This document shows, piece after piece, positions 33,583 to 42,820 of a stretch of 49,631 bases of DNA. The stretch spans positions 1 to 49,631 of the forward strand of contig CAUUCF010000008.1 in NCBI GenBank assembly GCA_963543695.1, read 5' to 3'. The notes beneath the pieces were generated by a model. The model was not told where the DNA came from, did not search any database, and saw only the letters and a list, made by a program, of their open reading frames with translations. This stretch comes from CAUUCF01 sp963543695. Lineage in GTDB: Bacteria; Pseudomonadota; Gammaproteobacteria; UBA9339. The position numbers were made by a program, and so were the translations under genes. Within the stretch, counting starts at the first letter, position 1. Every line of letters begins with the position of its first letter.

Positions 33583-36342
33583 TTAATCTTTTTTCGCGCT
33601 ACCGTCATTTTTATTATCTTCCTTAGTAATAGAAGCATTGCCTTTTTTATCTTCATCGTCTTTCATGTTGTACTGAAATTTACCAACGTTAGCCCTAAAA
33701 CCTTTAGAAGCCGAAGTCATGTTACTTGCCCCTTGGCCAAAAGATTCATTCCCTTTTGACATTCCGCCTTTAACCGTTTCAACGTATTGTTCTTCTAAGC
33801 CAATCGCTGGAGCAGAAACACCGATAATCCGCATGACTTCGCTATATAAAGTATAAATACAAGAATAGGCTAAATTAGCGATACCAAATAAAGCAAAAGT
33901 ATAAATGACCACCACCCCTATCACTTTAAACATCGCAACAATGACGTTAAAGCTATAATTAGCACCGAAACTAACGCTAGCTAAACTACTATTATCCCCA
34001 ACTACTAATTCATACACTTGCGCAAAAACTTCGTTTAAAAAAGAAACCCCGATATTAAAAATAAAAATTCCTAATAATAAACCGGCTACCATTAATACCG
34101 GGCGGAAAAATATCGCGATAATCTGCATTACAAACTGTTCCGCTTCTTTCGTTAGTAATAGATTTTCTTGTGAATTCGCTCCCCATAACATTAAAAAGCA
34201 AATTAAAGGAGCGGCAAACATCAACACCAAAACGGAAATAAACCAACTCATTCCGCCGAATAAAAATAAAATAACCGGCAGTAAAGGTAAATAGATGGCC
34301 ATTAATAAACCGCTAGTTAACATTGGTACGGCAATACAGAGAACAATAGGCATCGTTAACAATAAAATTTCGCTTACTATACTAATTACTTGATTCGAAA
34401 AACTTTCCATTGTTTCTAAAGTAGAAACTACTCCACTGGTACTAGCCCAGTAAGTTCCAACCGCAGCAACGGACTTAGACGCTACGGTAAGGGCCGTAGC
34501 AACTACCCCTCCTGCTCCAACGGAAACGTTTAGTAATAAAATTTTATTAAAAATAAACATCGCTTCGGAAATTAATGACTCGCCAATTTTTTGTACTTTA
34601 AAAATAGCGTCTTTTTTCGTTTTTAATTCGCTACTCCAAGTATCGATAAAATTATTAGCCGCTACGTGCAAAATCATCATCGGGATCCCTCGAAAAGTAG
34701 CCATCATTGCTAAAGGACCATACAGCGGCACCGCCATTAAAACTCCTGCCCCTGTAAGGTAACCCGTTAAAGTTGCATTAGATACCGATTTAATCTGGTC
34801 TAATCCCTCTTTAATTTGGCCAGCAGCTTTATCGATAGCCGCGTCCTCTCCCGAAAGGATAACGTTATTAGTGTAATTAGCGTAGTTATAAGCTAAAATA
34901 CCTGCTTTAGTAACCCATAATTCTGCATTAGACAAATTTTTGGTCCAAGTCTTCCCTATTTTAACGTTGGTTGGACTATATTTACTACTAACATTCAAAT
35001 AAACATTACTGTCGTCTACGCTTGTTTGAGCATTCATGTTCATCAAATAATAATAGAAACTTCCGGCAAATAACCATCCTAAATCTTTAATTTTATCGAT
35101 AGAATAATCTTCATCACTATCGTTTTTTTGATTCGTTTTTAACCAAACCGAACGAGTAGCTTCTTGATAATTCAAAGCTGCACTTACTAAATTCAAAGTC
35201 CCTTCCGGTAAACTACCCGTACCGACCGTTTCGAGATCTGGCGAACTTAACGTCACGTCCTCTAAAGCAACGTCTCCAATGGTCGTATTACTTAATAAAC
35301 TACTATCGTTACTGACGTTATCGACAATCCGACGTGCAGCACCGTTTAAAACGTTCAGCATCTGCAAAGCAGCATTTTTTTGAACCGCCGTATTGTAACT
35401 AAATTTACCACAAATCCCGGTGGAAATATCTCCGTTACTAAACCCGTAATTCTGATAAAATAAATCGTTATGAACATAAGGGAATTGAATACTGCCACTC
35501 TCATCGTCAATAACGTTAAATTTATAAACGCTAAATCCTTGTTCTTGGTTATTTAAAATCGTTTGACTAAGGCTTAACATTTTACTTTCAGCTAAACGCT
35601 TTGCCGCATCATCGCTAGCCGTTTCATATTCATTTAGCTGTATATCGTATTGATTTTGTCTTTTTGCGTTTAATTCCCCTAAAACCGAATAAGCACACAC
35701 TAATGAAGCTAACATATCTTTACTAGAAACGTGTTTATTACTATCAAATTTCGTAAAAACTGAATCTTTTTCGCCGTTAATCAACGAATAATTCACTTGA
35801 TTACCTTGAGCAGCACTCTCGTTACTTTTTTCAAAAACAAAAGATTGGTTTCCATGACTATAAATATAATCGACACTATGGTTCCATAACACGTTAGCAA
35901 AACCAATGCTTTGAACGATAATCCACATAATAATAGCGTTAATCGTAGAATAACCAGTACTTTGAGGTACTAATAAAGTGGTACTTAAAGCACATCGTAC
36001 CGCCATCCAAACCGTAGCGCTTTTTCCCATCGCTGAACCGTCGATCGTCGTATTTGTTAAAACTTTTACAAAGGTATAAGCTAAAAACACTCCCGAAATA
36101 GCTAATAACCCTGCATTAAAAACTCCAAAAATCACGCTTAAAATAGACGTACCTTGTCCCGCAAATAAATTAATGCCTTGTATTCTGCCGAACATTTCAA
36201 TTAAATACTTAATTGATAAATCGGTAGAATGGGGGGTAAAAGTTAGGCCTTTTAATAACTGCGACCAATCTTCTGCTAAAGCCACGTTTGCTAAAAATAA
36301 CCCACTAATAATACCGAATAAGATTCCTATTTTACGCTTCAT
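33583..36342 (-). CDS. dotA: Dot/Icm polytopic membrane protein DotA
   Basis: Large inner-membrane protein essential for Dot/Icm function. The ATG at 36342 is preceded by GGAATGGTGG and opens a signal peptide (MKRKIGILFGIISGLFLANVALA); the frame continues upstream to 36408 without support and would overlap plsY. The 919 residues (Legionella 1048) contain two N-terminal membrane helices, a periplasmic domain of about 400 residues, then a C-terminal group of six or more helices (about 530-860) and a charged cytosolic tail. The region YGPLAMMATFRGIPMMILHVAAN (read in part: PLYGPLAMMATFRGIP) is typical. The periplasmic domain is Ser/Asn-rich and poorly conserved, as in other DotA proteins. Confidence 0.95.
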   Translation of the reverse strand: MKRKIGILFGIISGLFLANVALAEDWSQLLKGLTFTPHSTDLSIKYLIEMFGRIQGINLFAGQGTSILSVIFGVFNAGLLAISGVFLAYTFVKVLTNTTIDGSAMGKSATVWMAVRCALSTTLLVPQSTGYSTINAIIMWIIVQSIGFANVLWNHSVDYIYSHGNQSFVFEKSNESAAQGNQVNYSLINGEKDSVFTKFDSNKHVSSKDMLASLVCAYSVLGELNAKRQNQYDIQLNEYETASDDAAKRLAESKMLSLSQTILNNQEQGFSVYKFNVIDDESGSIQFPYVHNDLFYQNYGFSNGDISTGICGKFSYNTAVQKNAALQMLNVLNGAARRIVDNVSNDSSLLSNTTIGDVALEDVTLSSPDLETVGTGSLPEGTLNLVSAALNYQEATRSVWLKTNQKNDSDEDYSIDKIKDLGWLFAGSFYYYLMNMNAQTSVDDSNVYLNVSSKYSPTNVKIGKTWTKNLSNAELWVTKAGILAYNYANYTNNVILSGEDAAIDKAAGQIKEGLDQIKSVSNATLTGYLTGAGVLMAVPLYGPLAMMATFRGIPMMILHVAANNFIDTWSSELKTKKDAIFKVQKIGESLISEAMFIFNKILLLNVSVGAGGVVATALTVASKSVAAVGTYWASTSGVVSTLETMESFSNQVISIVSEILLLTMPIVLCIAVPMLTSGLLMAIYLPLLPVILFLFGGMSWFISVLVLMFAAPLICFLMLWGANSQENLLLTKEAEQFVMQIIAIFFRPVLMVAGLLLGIFIFNIGVSFLNEVFAQVYELVVGDNSSLASVSFGANYSFNVIVAMFKVIGVVVIYTFALFGIANLAYSCIYTLYSEVMRIIGVSAPAIGLEEQYVETVKGGMSKGNESFGQGASNMTSASKGFRANVGKFQYNMKDDEDKKGNASITKEDNKNDGSAKKD

Positions 36343-36379
36343 ACCACCATTCCTCTGGTTAACTTTTGTTTTGATCAAT

Positions 36380-36961
36380 TTAAAAATGTAATTTATTTTC
36401 CGTCCCAAACTTTAAGCGGCTAATGTTATTACGATGACGCCACACTAACATCAAAAACATTAGTAAAATAGACAACCAAGCCTTAGGAATTACAAATAGG
36501 CTTAAAATTAAAGAGAGACAAGAAGCCACTAAAGAAGCTAATGATGAATAACGATAAAATAATACTACGCCTATCCAAGTGAAGATAACCAACAACCCGG
36601 TCAAAAAATTCAATCCTAAAATTACCCCGATAAAAGTTGCTACTCCTTTACCACCTTGAAAATTAAAAAAACACGGAAAAACATGACCTAAGAAAACGGC
36701 TAGACCAACTAACCCTAAACTACTTTCGTTTAAACCGCAAAATTTAGCAAACCAAACCGCGAATAACCCCTTCAACAGATCTCCTAATAACGTTAACAAG
36801 GCAGGTAATTTTCCACCCAGCCTTAAAACGTTAGTTGCTCCTGGATTACGAGAACCATCGTTACGAGGATCGGGTAAACCAAAAAGTCGACAAACTAAAA
36901 TCGCACTTGAAATTGAACCTAATAAATAAGCTAAGCCACTGAAAATCATTACGATAACCAT
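36380..36961 (-). CDS. plsY: Glycerol-3-phosphate acyltransferase PlsY
   Basis: Membrane acyltransferase using acyl-phosphate to make lysophosphatidate. The 193 residues (E. coli YgiH 205) have about five membrane segments and the three family motifs: LGSISSAILVCRLFG, DPRNDGSRNPGATNVLR (glycine-rich phosphate loop) and HVFPCFFNFQGGKGVAT. It lies upstream of dotA on the same strand with a 37-base gap. GGGGTAA precedes the ATG. Confidence 0.95.
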   Translation of the reverse strand: MVIVMIFSGLAYLLGSISSAILVCRLFGLPDPRNDGSRNPGATNVLRLGGKLPALLTLLGDLLKGLFAVWFAKFCGLNESSLGLVGLAVFLGHVFPCFFNFQGGKGVATFIGVILGLNFLTGLLVIFTWIGVVLFYRYSSLASLVASCLSLILSLFVIPKAWLSILLMFLMLVWRHRNNISRLKFGTENKLHF

Positions 36962-37080
36962 AACGTTACCCCGTTATACAATTAAATAAACCTTAACAAA
37001 ATTCAGTGGTAGAATCAAGCGTTTTTATTAACCTAAACCCTCTTTTGTAATTATCTTTATATTAGTCGGATTTAACTAAC

Positions 37081-37827
37081 TTAAAAAATACCGGTAATCG
37101 TTTTAATGATCCCTTTTTCCAAAATTGGTTTCGCCGTTTCAAATTTTAAATTTACTTTATTTGCTTTTGAAACTACCCTCGTTTGATAACGTTTCCAATC
37201 CGCTTGTCCAAACGATTTTTGCGTTTGTACGCTATTTTTACCTTGTTTTAAGTGAGTATGGTCTTTTTGTCGTACGATTTCTCCATTCAGCGGTCGATGA
37301 GAAACCTGCAAATCAGCAATCACTATGTAAGTCACGTCTTTGACGACTGAATCCGCAATAGTACCAAGCACACCACCAATTAATCCTCCAGCAACCATCG
37401 TTTTATTTCCTCGACCTACCAACGCCGCCGTTGCTACTCCAGTACCAATGGAACTTAATTCACTACCAAACCCGCCGTTAAAAGCTTTTTCTGCTGCCGT
37501 AGGATCTATTTTGTCTACGAATAAAATATTTACTTGTAACAAATAATGAGCGTTATTTACCGATTTAACTACTTTATAACCTTTACTTTCGATAATACTC
37601 GTAATTTGATCGGTAATTTCTAACTGTCGGTCAGAAGTATTTTTTACTTGAATACAGATATTCATCTGATCCTCTTCCGCAGGATCTAAGAAAATAGTAT
37701 CACTCATTTTCGTTTGCACGTCCAAATTCCTTTTACTAATGACTACTTTAGTAGCTGAGCAACCGGCAAGTAATACTATTGCTCCTAATCCCATAAAAAA
37801 CGTTAAACTTTTTCGATACCAGTTCAT
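37081..37827 (-). CDS. traT: TraT-like outer-membrane lipoprotein (complement resistance family)
   Basis: TraT of F-like plasmids is an outer-membrane lipoprotein for surface exclusion and serum resistance. The 248-residue protein has a lipobox LLAGC (Cys23) and aligns with TraT along its length: SKRNLDVQTKMSDTIFLDP, CIQVKNTSDRQLEI, IIESKGYKVV, a glycine-rich hydrophobic middle (FGSELSSIGTGVATAALVG...GGVLGTIADSVVKDVTY), and YQTRVVSKANKVNLKFETAKP near the end. No conjugation genes are nearby, so it is a chromosomal single gene. A role in the vacuole or against host defences is only a guess. Confidence 0.88.
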   Translation of the reverse strand: MNWYRKSLTFFMGLGAIVLLAGCSATKVVISKRNLDVQTKMSDTIFLDPAEEDQMNICIQVKNTSDRQLEITDQITSIIESKGYKVVKSVNNAHYLLQVNILFVDKIDPTAAEKAFNGGFGSELSSIGTGVATAALVGRGNKTMVAGGLIGGVLGTIADSVVKDVTYIVIADLQVSHRPLNGEIVRQKDHTHLKQGKNSVQTQKSFGQADWKRYQTRVVSKANKVNLKFETAKPILEKGIIKTITGIF

Positions 37828-37912
37828 TTCAACCTCGTTCCTAAAATGTTAAGATCATATAACAATATAATGCATGATTCAATTAATCTTTAATCAAATT
37901 ACTTTTTTAAGC

Positions 37913-38857
37913 TTAAGCTAAACTATTATTTTGTTCTAACAATAATTTAAAATTAAGAAAACTCGAAGGCAAGGGAGCTTCAAAAGTTAACGGGGTCTGC
38001 TGAATAGGGTGTAAAAAACTTAACTTTTCGGCATGTAATAATTGCGTAGCAGGTACATTTTTTAAAATCACCGCGGCTATTTTAGTAGAAAGCGTACGGT
38101 GATTGTAAGCAGGATCGCCCACAATAGGAAACCCTAAATAACTGAAATGCACCCGAATCTGATGAGTGCGTCCCGTTTCAAGCTTAACTTTTAATTCCGT
38201 AAAGTTTAAATAGCGTTTAATCACCCAGTAGCGCGTTAAAGCGTATAACCCACCCTCAACACAAACTTGTTTTAAAGTTCGATTTCTAACGTCTCTCGTA
38301 ATGTTGGCTTCGATCATCCCCCCCGTAATTAATTGCCCTACCACGATCGTACGGTAAATTTTCTCTACCTGTCGGTTTGCAAACATTTTAACTAACAGCT
38401 GATAACTAATTAAATTTCTAGCGATGATCATCAAACCCGTTGTATCTTTATCTAACCGGTGTACAATACCTCCGCGCGGTAAGATTTTAACTTCAGGATA
38501 ATGGTAATATAAACGATTTAACAAAGTACCTGCCTGAATTCCCGCTCCAGGATGAACTACTAATCCGGCAGGTTTATTAATAACGATCAAATCGTCATCT
38601 TCAAAACAGACGGATAACGGTCCTTTTTCTGCTAATGTTTTTTCTGGTGTTTGTATTACCACCAAAACCGTCACTAAATCCGCTAATTTAACTTTTTTAC
38701 TTGCGGTTACTTTTCCTTGATTAACTAAAATCTGACCATCCTTTAACCATTGAGCTACTAAAGTACGAGAATATCGTAAATGTCGCACTAAAACTACATC
38801 TATCCGTAAACCTACTTCTGGCTCTGTAATATAAAAGGTTTGTTGTATTTTCATCAA
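37913..38857 (-). CDS. rluD: 23S rRNA pseudouridine synthase RluD
   Basis: Makes pseudouridine at helix 69 of 23S rRNA (1911, 1915, 1917 in E. coli). The 314 residues (E. coli 326) have an N-terminal S4 domain (RIDVVLVRHLRYSRTLVAQWL, about 17-37, read in parts) and the RluA-type catalytic motif GGIVHRLDKDTTGLM with the active Asp at about 135, followed by VEKIYRTIVVG and LKVKLETGRTHQIRVHFSYLG. It overlaps ftsK by four bases (ATGA). Confidence 0.94.
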   Translation of the reverse strand: MMKIQQTFYITEPEVGLRIDVVLVRHLRYSRTLVAQWLKDGQILVNQGKVTASKKVKLADLVTVLVVIQTPEKTLAEKGPLSVCFEDDDLIVINKPAGLVVHPGAGIQAGTLLNRLYYHYPEVKILPRGGIVHRLDKDTTGLMIIARNLISYQLLVKMFANRQVEKIYRTIVVGQLITGGMIEANITRDVRNRTLKQVCVEGGLYALTRYWVIKRYLNFTELKVKLETGRTHQIRVHFSYLGFPIVGDPAYNHRTLSTKIAAVILKNVPATQLLHAEKLSFLHPIQQTPLTFEAPLPSSFLNFKLLLEQNNSLA

Positions 38858-41046
38858 TTTTTATTAATTAAAACCCTTCTTGCTCCGTTTTTTTCTAAGG
38901 GCCCTACGATTCCGGCTACTTCCATAGCATCGATCATCCGCGCTGCTCTATTATAACCAATCTTAAAACGACGTTGAATATTAGAAGTAGAAGCTCGATT
39001 CGTTTCGAGTACCATCTGCACCGCTTGATCGTATAGTGGGTCTTTTTCAGGGTCATCACTACTAGCGATACTTTCGTTTACCGAAAAATCTTCTGATATC
39101 CCATCGACAATCTCCGATAAATATTCAGGCTTACCGTTCATCTTTAACGCATTAACGACTCGATGTACTTCATCATCGCCGACAAAAGCGCCGTGTACCC
39201 TAATCGGCATACCTGAACCTGGAGCTAAATATAACATGTCTCCATACCCTAACAATTGTTCCGCGCCAGATTGATCTAAAATAGTACGTGAATCTATTTT
39301 AGACGAAACTTGAAAAGCAATTCGCGAAGGGATATTAGCTTTAATCAACCCCGTTACTACGTCTACTGAAGGCCTCTGAGTTGCCAAAATTAAATGAATA
39401 CCAGCAGCTCTAGCTTTTTGAGCTAAGCGAGCAATTAATTCTTCAATTTTTTTCCCTACCACCATCATCATATCCGCGTATTCGTCAGCAATTAAAACCA
39501 GATAAGGTAATTCGGTTAAGTACTTACGTTCCTGCAACTCTTCATGATTATCCAAAGGATCTAAAATCGGTTGATTATTTTTACGGGCTTCACGAATTTT
39601 ATAATTATATCCTGATAAGTTTCTAACCCCTAATTCTGACATTAGACAATAACGTTTTTCCATTTCTAAAATACACCAATGAAAGACAGAAGGTACTTCT
39701 TTCATATTAGTAATGACTGGCACTAACAAATGCGGAATATCTGCATATACCGATAGCTCTAACATTTTAGGATCAACCAACAAAATTTTTAATTCTTGAG
39801 GAGTATATTTATATAACAAACTCAGAATTAGCGCGTTTACACAAACCGATTTTCCTGAACCGGTAGTTCCTGCTACCAACAAATGAGGCATCTTTGCCAA
39901 ATCGACAATCACTGGATAACCGCTGATATCTTTACCTAACGCTAAATTTAAAGGGGCTTTTGATTGCTCATATGCTTCTGAAGCAATAATTTCTCTTAAC
40001 CGGACTATTTCTCGTTGTGCATTAGGCAGTTCTAAACCGACTACCGATTTTCCAGGGATTACCTCTACGATCCTAACGCTAGGAACCGATAAAGATCGAG
40101 CTAAATCTTTAGACAAAGTGCTGATTCTACTCACTTTGGTCCCTGCCGCTAATTCTAATTCGAACCTCGTGACAACTGGTCCAGTATGTGCACCTACCAC
40201 TTTCACGTTAATTCCAAAATCTCGTAAACGTAATTCGACGTTTCTAGACATTTTTTCAAGGTCTTTTTCCGTCATTTCCTTAGCTGCTTTTTTATTTGGA
40301 GCATCTAATAAATCTACCGGAGGAAAACTCCATTGCGTCGTTGATTGACGTACCGTTTGAATTGTCGGTCTTTTTTTCGTTTTCAATACGTTTTGGTCAA
40401 CTACGCTATTCACCTTTTCGTGATCGTTCTCTTTTGTTTGACGAGGTTTTTTCTTAAAAGTTAAATGTTTAAAGCACCATAAAGTTAAACCTCCTGTATA
40501 ATCGATGATTTTTAACCATTGTGGACCTAATAAACCCGTTAACCCCACGAAAAATAACACGAATAACGACAGATGCATGCCGATATTTCCTAAATAAAAC
40601 AACAAATAATTTTTCAAACAATTGCCGAAGATGCCTCCAGAACCAATGGGCATGAAAAATACCGGCAAATAATTTTCACAACAAATTAATAACGCTACCC
40701 CTAAACAAAACAAGCCAACGATTTTAACCGGTAACGCTTCTTCCGGTCGAAAACAAGCGACAAAAACAAGGTATCCTAATAAAAGAGGTAACAAATAAGC
40801 AAAATAACCTAAAAAACAAAAAGAAAAGTCACTTAACCAAGCACCATAAATACTTCCCCAATTACTAACGTTGATGTTACTCGAAACATAAAACCACGCG
40901 TTATCTGTTGGGCAATAGCTAAACAAACTTAAATACCAAAAAAAGATTAAGATACTCCCTATCCAAAATTGCAAATAAGTTGACGCTAAATGCTTCTTTG
41001 GGGAAACATCAATTTTATTCGGCGTTCTGCTTTTTTTAGCTTTCAT
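38854..41046 (-). CDS. ftsK: DNA translocase FtsK
   Basis: Septal DNA pump that clears chromosome dimers and activates XerCD at dif. The 730 residues have four N-terminal membrane segments (about 25-165), only a short basic linker (about 190-225) where E. coli has some 600 residues, then the alpha/beta motor with Walker A TTGSGKSVCV (about 368) and Walker B LIADEYADMM, and the C-terminal gamma winged-helix domain (ASTSNIQRRFKIGYNRAARM). All functional parts are present; the reduced linker is common in small genomes. It runs into rluD. Confidence 0.96.
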   Translation of the reverse strand: MKAKKSRTPNKIDVSPKKHLASTYLQFWIGSILIFFWYLSLFSYCPTDNAWFYVSSNINVSNWGSIYGAWLSDFSFCFLGYFAYLLPLLLGYLVFVACFRPEEALPVKIVGLFCLGVALLICCENYLPVFFMPIGSGGIFGNCLKNYLLFYLGNIGMHLSLFVLFFVGLTGLLGPQWLKIIDYTGGLTLWCFKHLTFKKKPRQTKENDHEKVNSVVDQNVLKTKKRPTIQTVRQSTTQWSFPPVDLLDAPNKKAAKEMTEKDLEKMSRNVELRLRDFGINVKVVGAHTGPVVTRFELELAAGTKVSRISTLSKDLARSLSVPSVRIVEVIPGKSVVGLELPNAQREIVRLREIIASEAYEQSKAPLNLALGKDISGYPVIVDLAKMPHLLVAGTTGSGKSVCVNALILSLLYKYTPQELKILLVDPKMLELSVYADIPHLLVPVITNMKEVPSVFHWCILEMEKRYCLMSELGVRNLSGYNYKIREARKNNQPILDPLDNHEELQERKYLTELPYLVLIADEYADMMMVVGKKIEELIARLAQKARAAGIHLILATQRPSVDVVTGLIKANIPSRIAFQVSSKIDSRTILDQSGAEQLLGYGDMLYLAPGSGMPIRVHGAFVGDDEVHRVVNALKMNGKPEYLSEIVDGISEDFSVNESIASSDDPEKDPLYDQAVQMVLETNRASTSNIQRRFKIGYNRAARMIDAMEVAGIVGPLEKNGARRVLINKN

Positions 41047-41097
41047 GCGGCTCTTGTAACAGTTATATTATTCAAAATTTATTCCGTTGACGACATT

Positions 41098-41601
41098 TCA
41101 ATTTCTTGCTTGTTGATACAACTGCCTTTCTATCCGCCGTAATTTAGAAGGACTTAAATAATCTAAATATAAAATCCCGTTTAAATGATCAACTTCGTGT
41201 TGAATACATCGTGCGAGGAAATCCGTAGCAGTAAAACAAACCGCTTGTCCCTTTAAATTAAATCCTTTTACTTGAATTTTTTGAGCACGTACCACTTCTG
41301 CACTAACTCCAGGAACCGACATACACCCTTCTTCTCCTTTTTGTGTACCTTCTCTTTGCAAAATCGTAGGATTAATTAAACCCCAAACTTCTTTTTTTTG
41401 TTCGTAATCGGGTAAATTGAAAACTACGATACGGTGAGGATTGACGATCGATAATTGAGTAGCCGCTAATGCCGCGCAATTTTCTTGCTTTTGTAAAGTA
41501 ACTAACATTTGTTCAATTTCTTCCTGAACCGTAGTAAAATCGTCTACATACTTACCTTTACGACGCAATAAATCATTCGGATATCGTACTACCTGTAACA
41601 T
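41098..41601 (-). CDS. def: Peptide deformylase
   Basis: Removes the formyl group from nascent proteins. The ATG at 41601 (167 residues; E. coli 169) gives the usual N-terminus LQVVRYPNDLLR and has AAGGAGGT upstream; an ATG-less extension to 41631 is unlikely. The three metal motifs are present: LAATQLSI (a variant of GxGLAAxQ with the first Gly replaced), EEGCMSVPG and QHEVDHLNG. Motif I reads CAALAATQLS, so both glycines of GxGLAA are Ala or Cys. The usual fmt neighbour is absent; the gene is divergent from dprA. Confidence 0.94.
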   Translation of the reverse strand: MLQVVRYPNDLLRRKGKYVDDFTTVQEEIEQMLVTLQKQENCAALAATQLSIVNPHRIVVFNLPDYEQKKEVWGLINPTILQREGTQKGEEGCMSVPGVSAEVVRAQKIQVKGFNLKGQAVCFTATDFLARCIQHEVDHLNGILYLDYLSPSKLRRIERQLYQQARN

Positions 41602-41650
41602 AGCTAAACCTACCTCCTTCGGTATTTTCACTGATATTTTTTTTATATTT

Positions 41651-41673
41651 ACTTGTTATAATAATTAACAAGT
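41651..41673. promoter_or_regulatory. Palindromic site over a -10 box between def and dprA
   Basis: ACTTGTTA (41651-41658) and TAACAAGT (41666-41673) are a perfect inverted repeat with a seven-base spacer. A consensus TATAAT lies at 41657-41662 on the plus strand, pointing at dprA, whose ATG is about 30 bases away. The geometry suits a repressor dimer. No good -35 box is seen. Confidence 0.45.
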
Positions 41674-41691
41674 ATCCCGTAAAAAAGCAAG

Positions 41692-42797
41692 ATGGAAAGC
41701 ACTTTAACTCCTGGGTTAAAAAAACGATTATTGTGGTTATTGACTGCTTATCCGCAATATTTTTTTCGGTTAGGCTTAGACAGTTTTCATTTATGGCAAG
41801 ATACAAATATTAATCCGACGCTTTGTCAAAAGCATCGTATTCCGACCAACGATCTTCGTCAATACGATGAACAAACTTTAATACCAATTGAACAATGGTT
41901 AAAGCTTCCGGATCACCAAATACTTTGGTACCCTGACTTTCCTCCAACACTTAAAAACATTCCTGATCCTCCGGTTTTACTTTTTTGTGAAGGTAATCTA
42001 GATTTAATCAATCAACGACAATTAGCGATCGTTGGTACACGTAAACCTTCGATCATGGGATTAGCAATTGCTGAAAAATTTGCCGAAATTTTCACTAATT
42101 ATAACATCGTTATCACTAGTGGTTTCGCTACCGGCATCGACACTGCCAGCCATCGTGGAGCTTTAAAAAATCAAAAAACGATCGCGGTAATAGGCACTGG
42201 CATACTACGTACTTACCCAGCCCAAAATCAAAAATTAAGGCAAGAACTTTTAGCTAACCACGGCTTAATTACGAGTGAATTTCCTTTAGAAGCTCCTCCA
42301 CAAGCTTGGCATTTCCCTTTACGTAATCGTCTAATTAGCGGTTTAAGCAACGGAGTGCTAGTAGTAGAGGCCGGTTTACGTAGTGGTTCTTTAATTACCG
42401 CTCGTTTAGCAGCAGAACAAGGTAAAGAAATTTTTGCCATTCCTGGATCTATTTATCATCCTCAAAGTCAAGGAACTCATTATCTAATTAGTCAAGGAGC
42501 CAAATTAGTAACTAAACCCGAAAAGGAGCCAAATTAGTAACTAAACCCGAAGACGTACTAGAAAACTTGTTGTCCCAACCTCCTAAATTGATACAGCCTA
42601 CCCCTCCGTTTACTTCTCCAACCCAAAAACTAATTTGGCAACAACTTGATGAGCCATCAACTTTAGAAACGATCGCACAACGTACTGGTCTAAAAATTAG
42701 CTGTGTACAAATCCACTTATTACAATTAATGGAACGTAAAATAATTTTTTACCAAAACAATCATTATTTTAGAATTTTAAATTACCAACCGTTATAA
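41692..42797 (+). pseudogene. dprA: DNA processing protein DprA, frameshifted by a tandem duplication
   Basis: DprA binds incoming single-stranded DNA and loads RecA in natural transformation. The first frame (41692-42537, 281 residues) has the SAM-like N-terminal region and the complete Rossmann core: IVGTRKPSIMG, SGFATGIDTASHRGAL, VIGTGILRTYP, FPLRNRLISGLS and RSGSLITARLAAEQGKEIFAIPGS. It then ends abnormally in KPEKEPN. The rest (DVLENLL... and the winged-helix domain with LETIAQRTGLKISCVQIHLLQL) continues in another frame to 42797. The cause is a perfect 29-bp direct duplication (42494-42522 and 42523-42551); removing one copy restores a single frame of about 358 residues. The core alone might still fold, so loss of function is likely but not certain. 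Confidence 0.88.
42494..42551. repeat. Perfect 29-bp tandem duplication inside dprA
   Basis: Two identical 29-base units (each starting AAGGAGCC and ending AACCCGAA) stand head to tail. Since 29 is not a multiple of three, the second copy shifts the frame and brings a TAG at 42535-42537. The absence of any difference between copies means the event is recent, reversible by slippage, or an assembly error. Confidence 0.95.
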
Positions 42798-42820
42798 TTT
42801 GATCGTTATCGTTGTAAATA

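Noticed and set aside
41573..41806. Minus-strand 77-codon ORF over the def/dprA gap
   Set aside because: Overlaps the divergent promoter region and the start of dprA; translation has no protein-like features.
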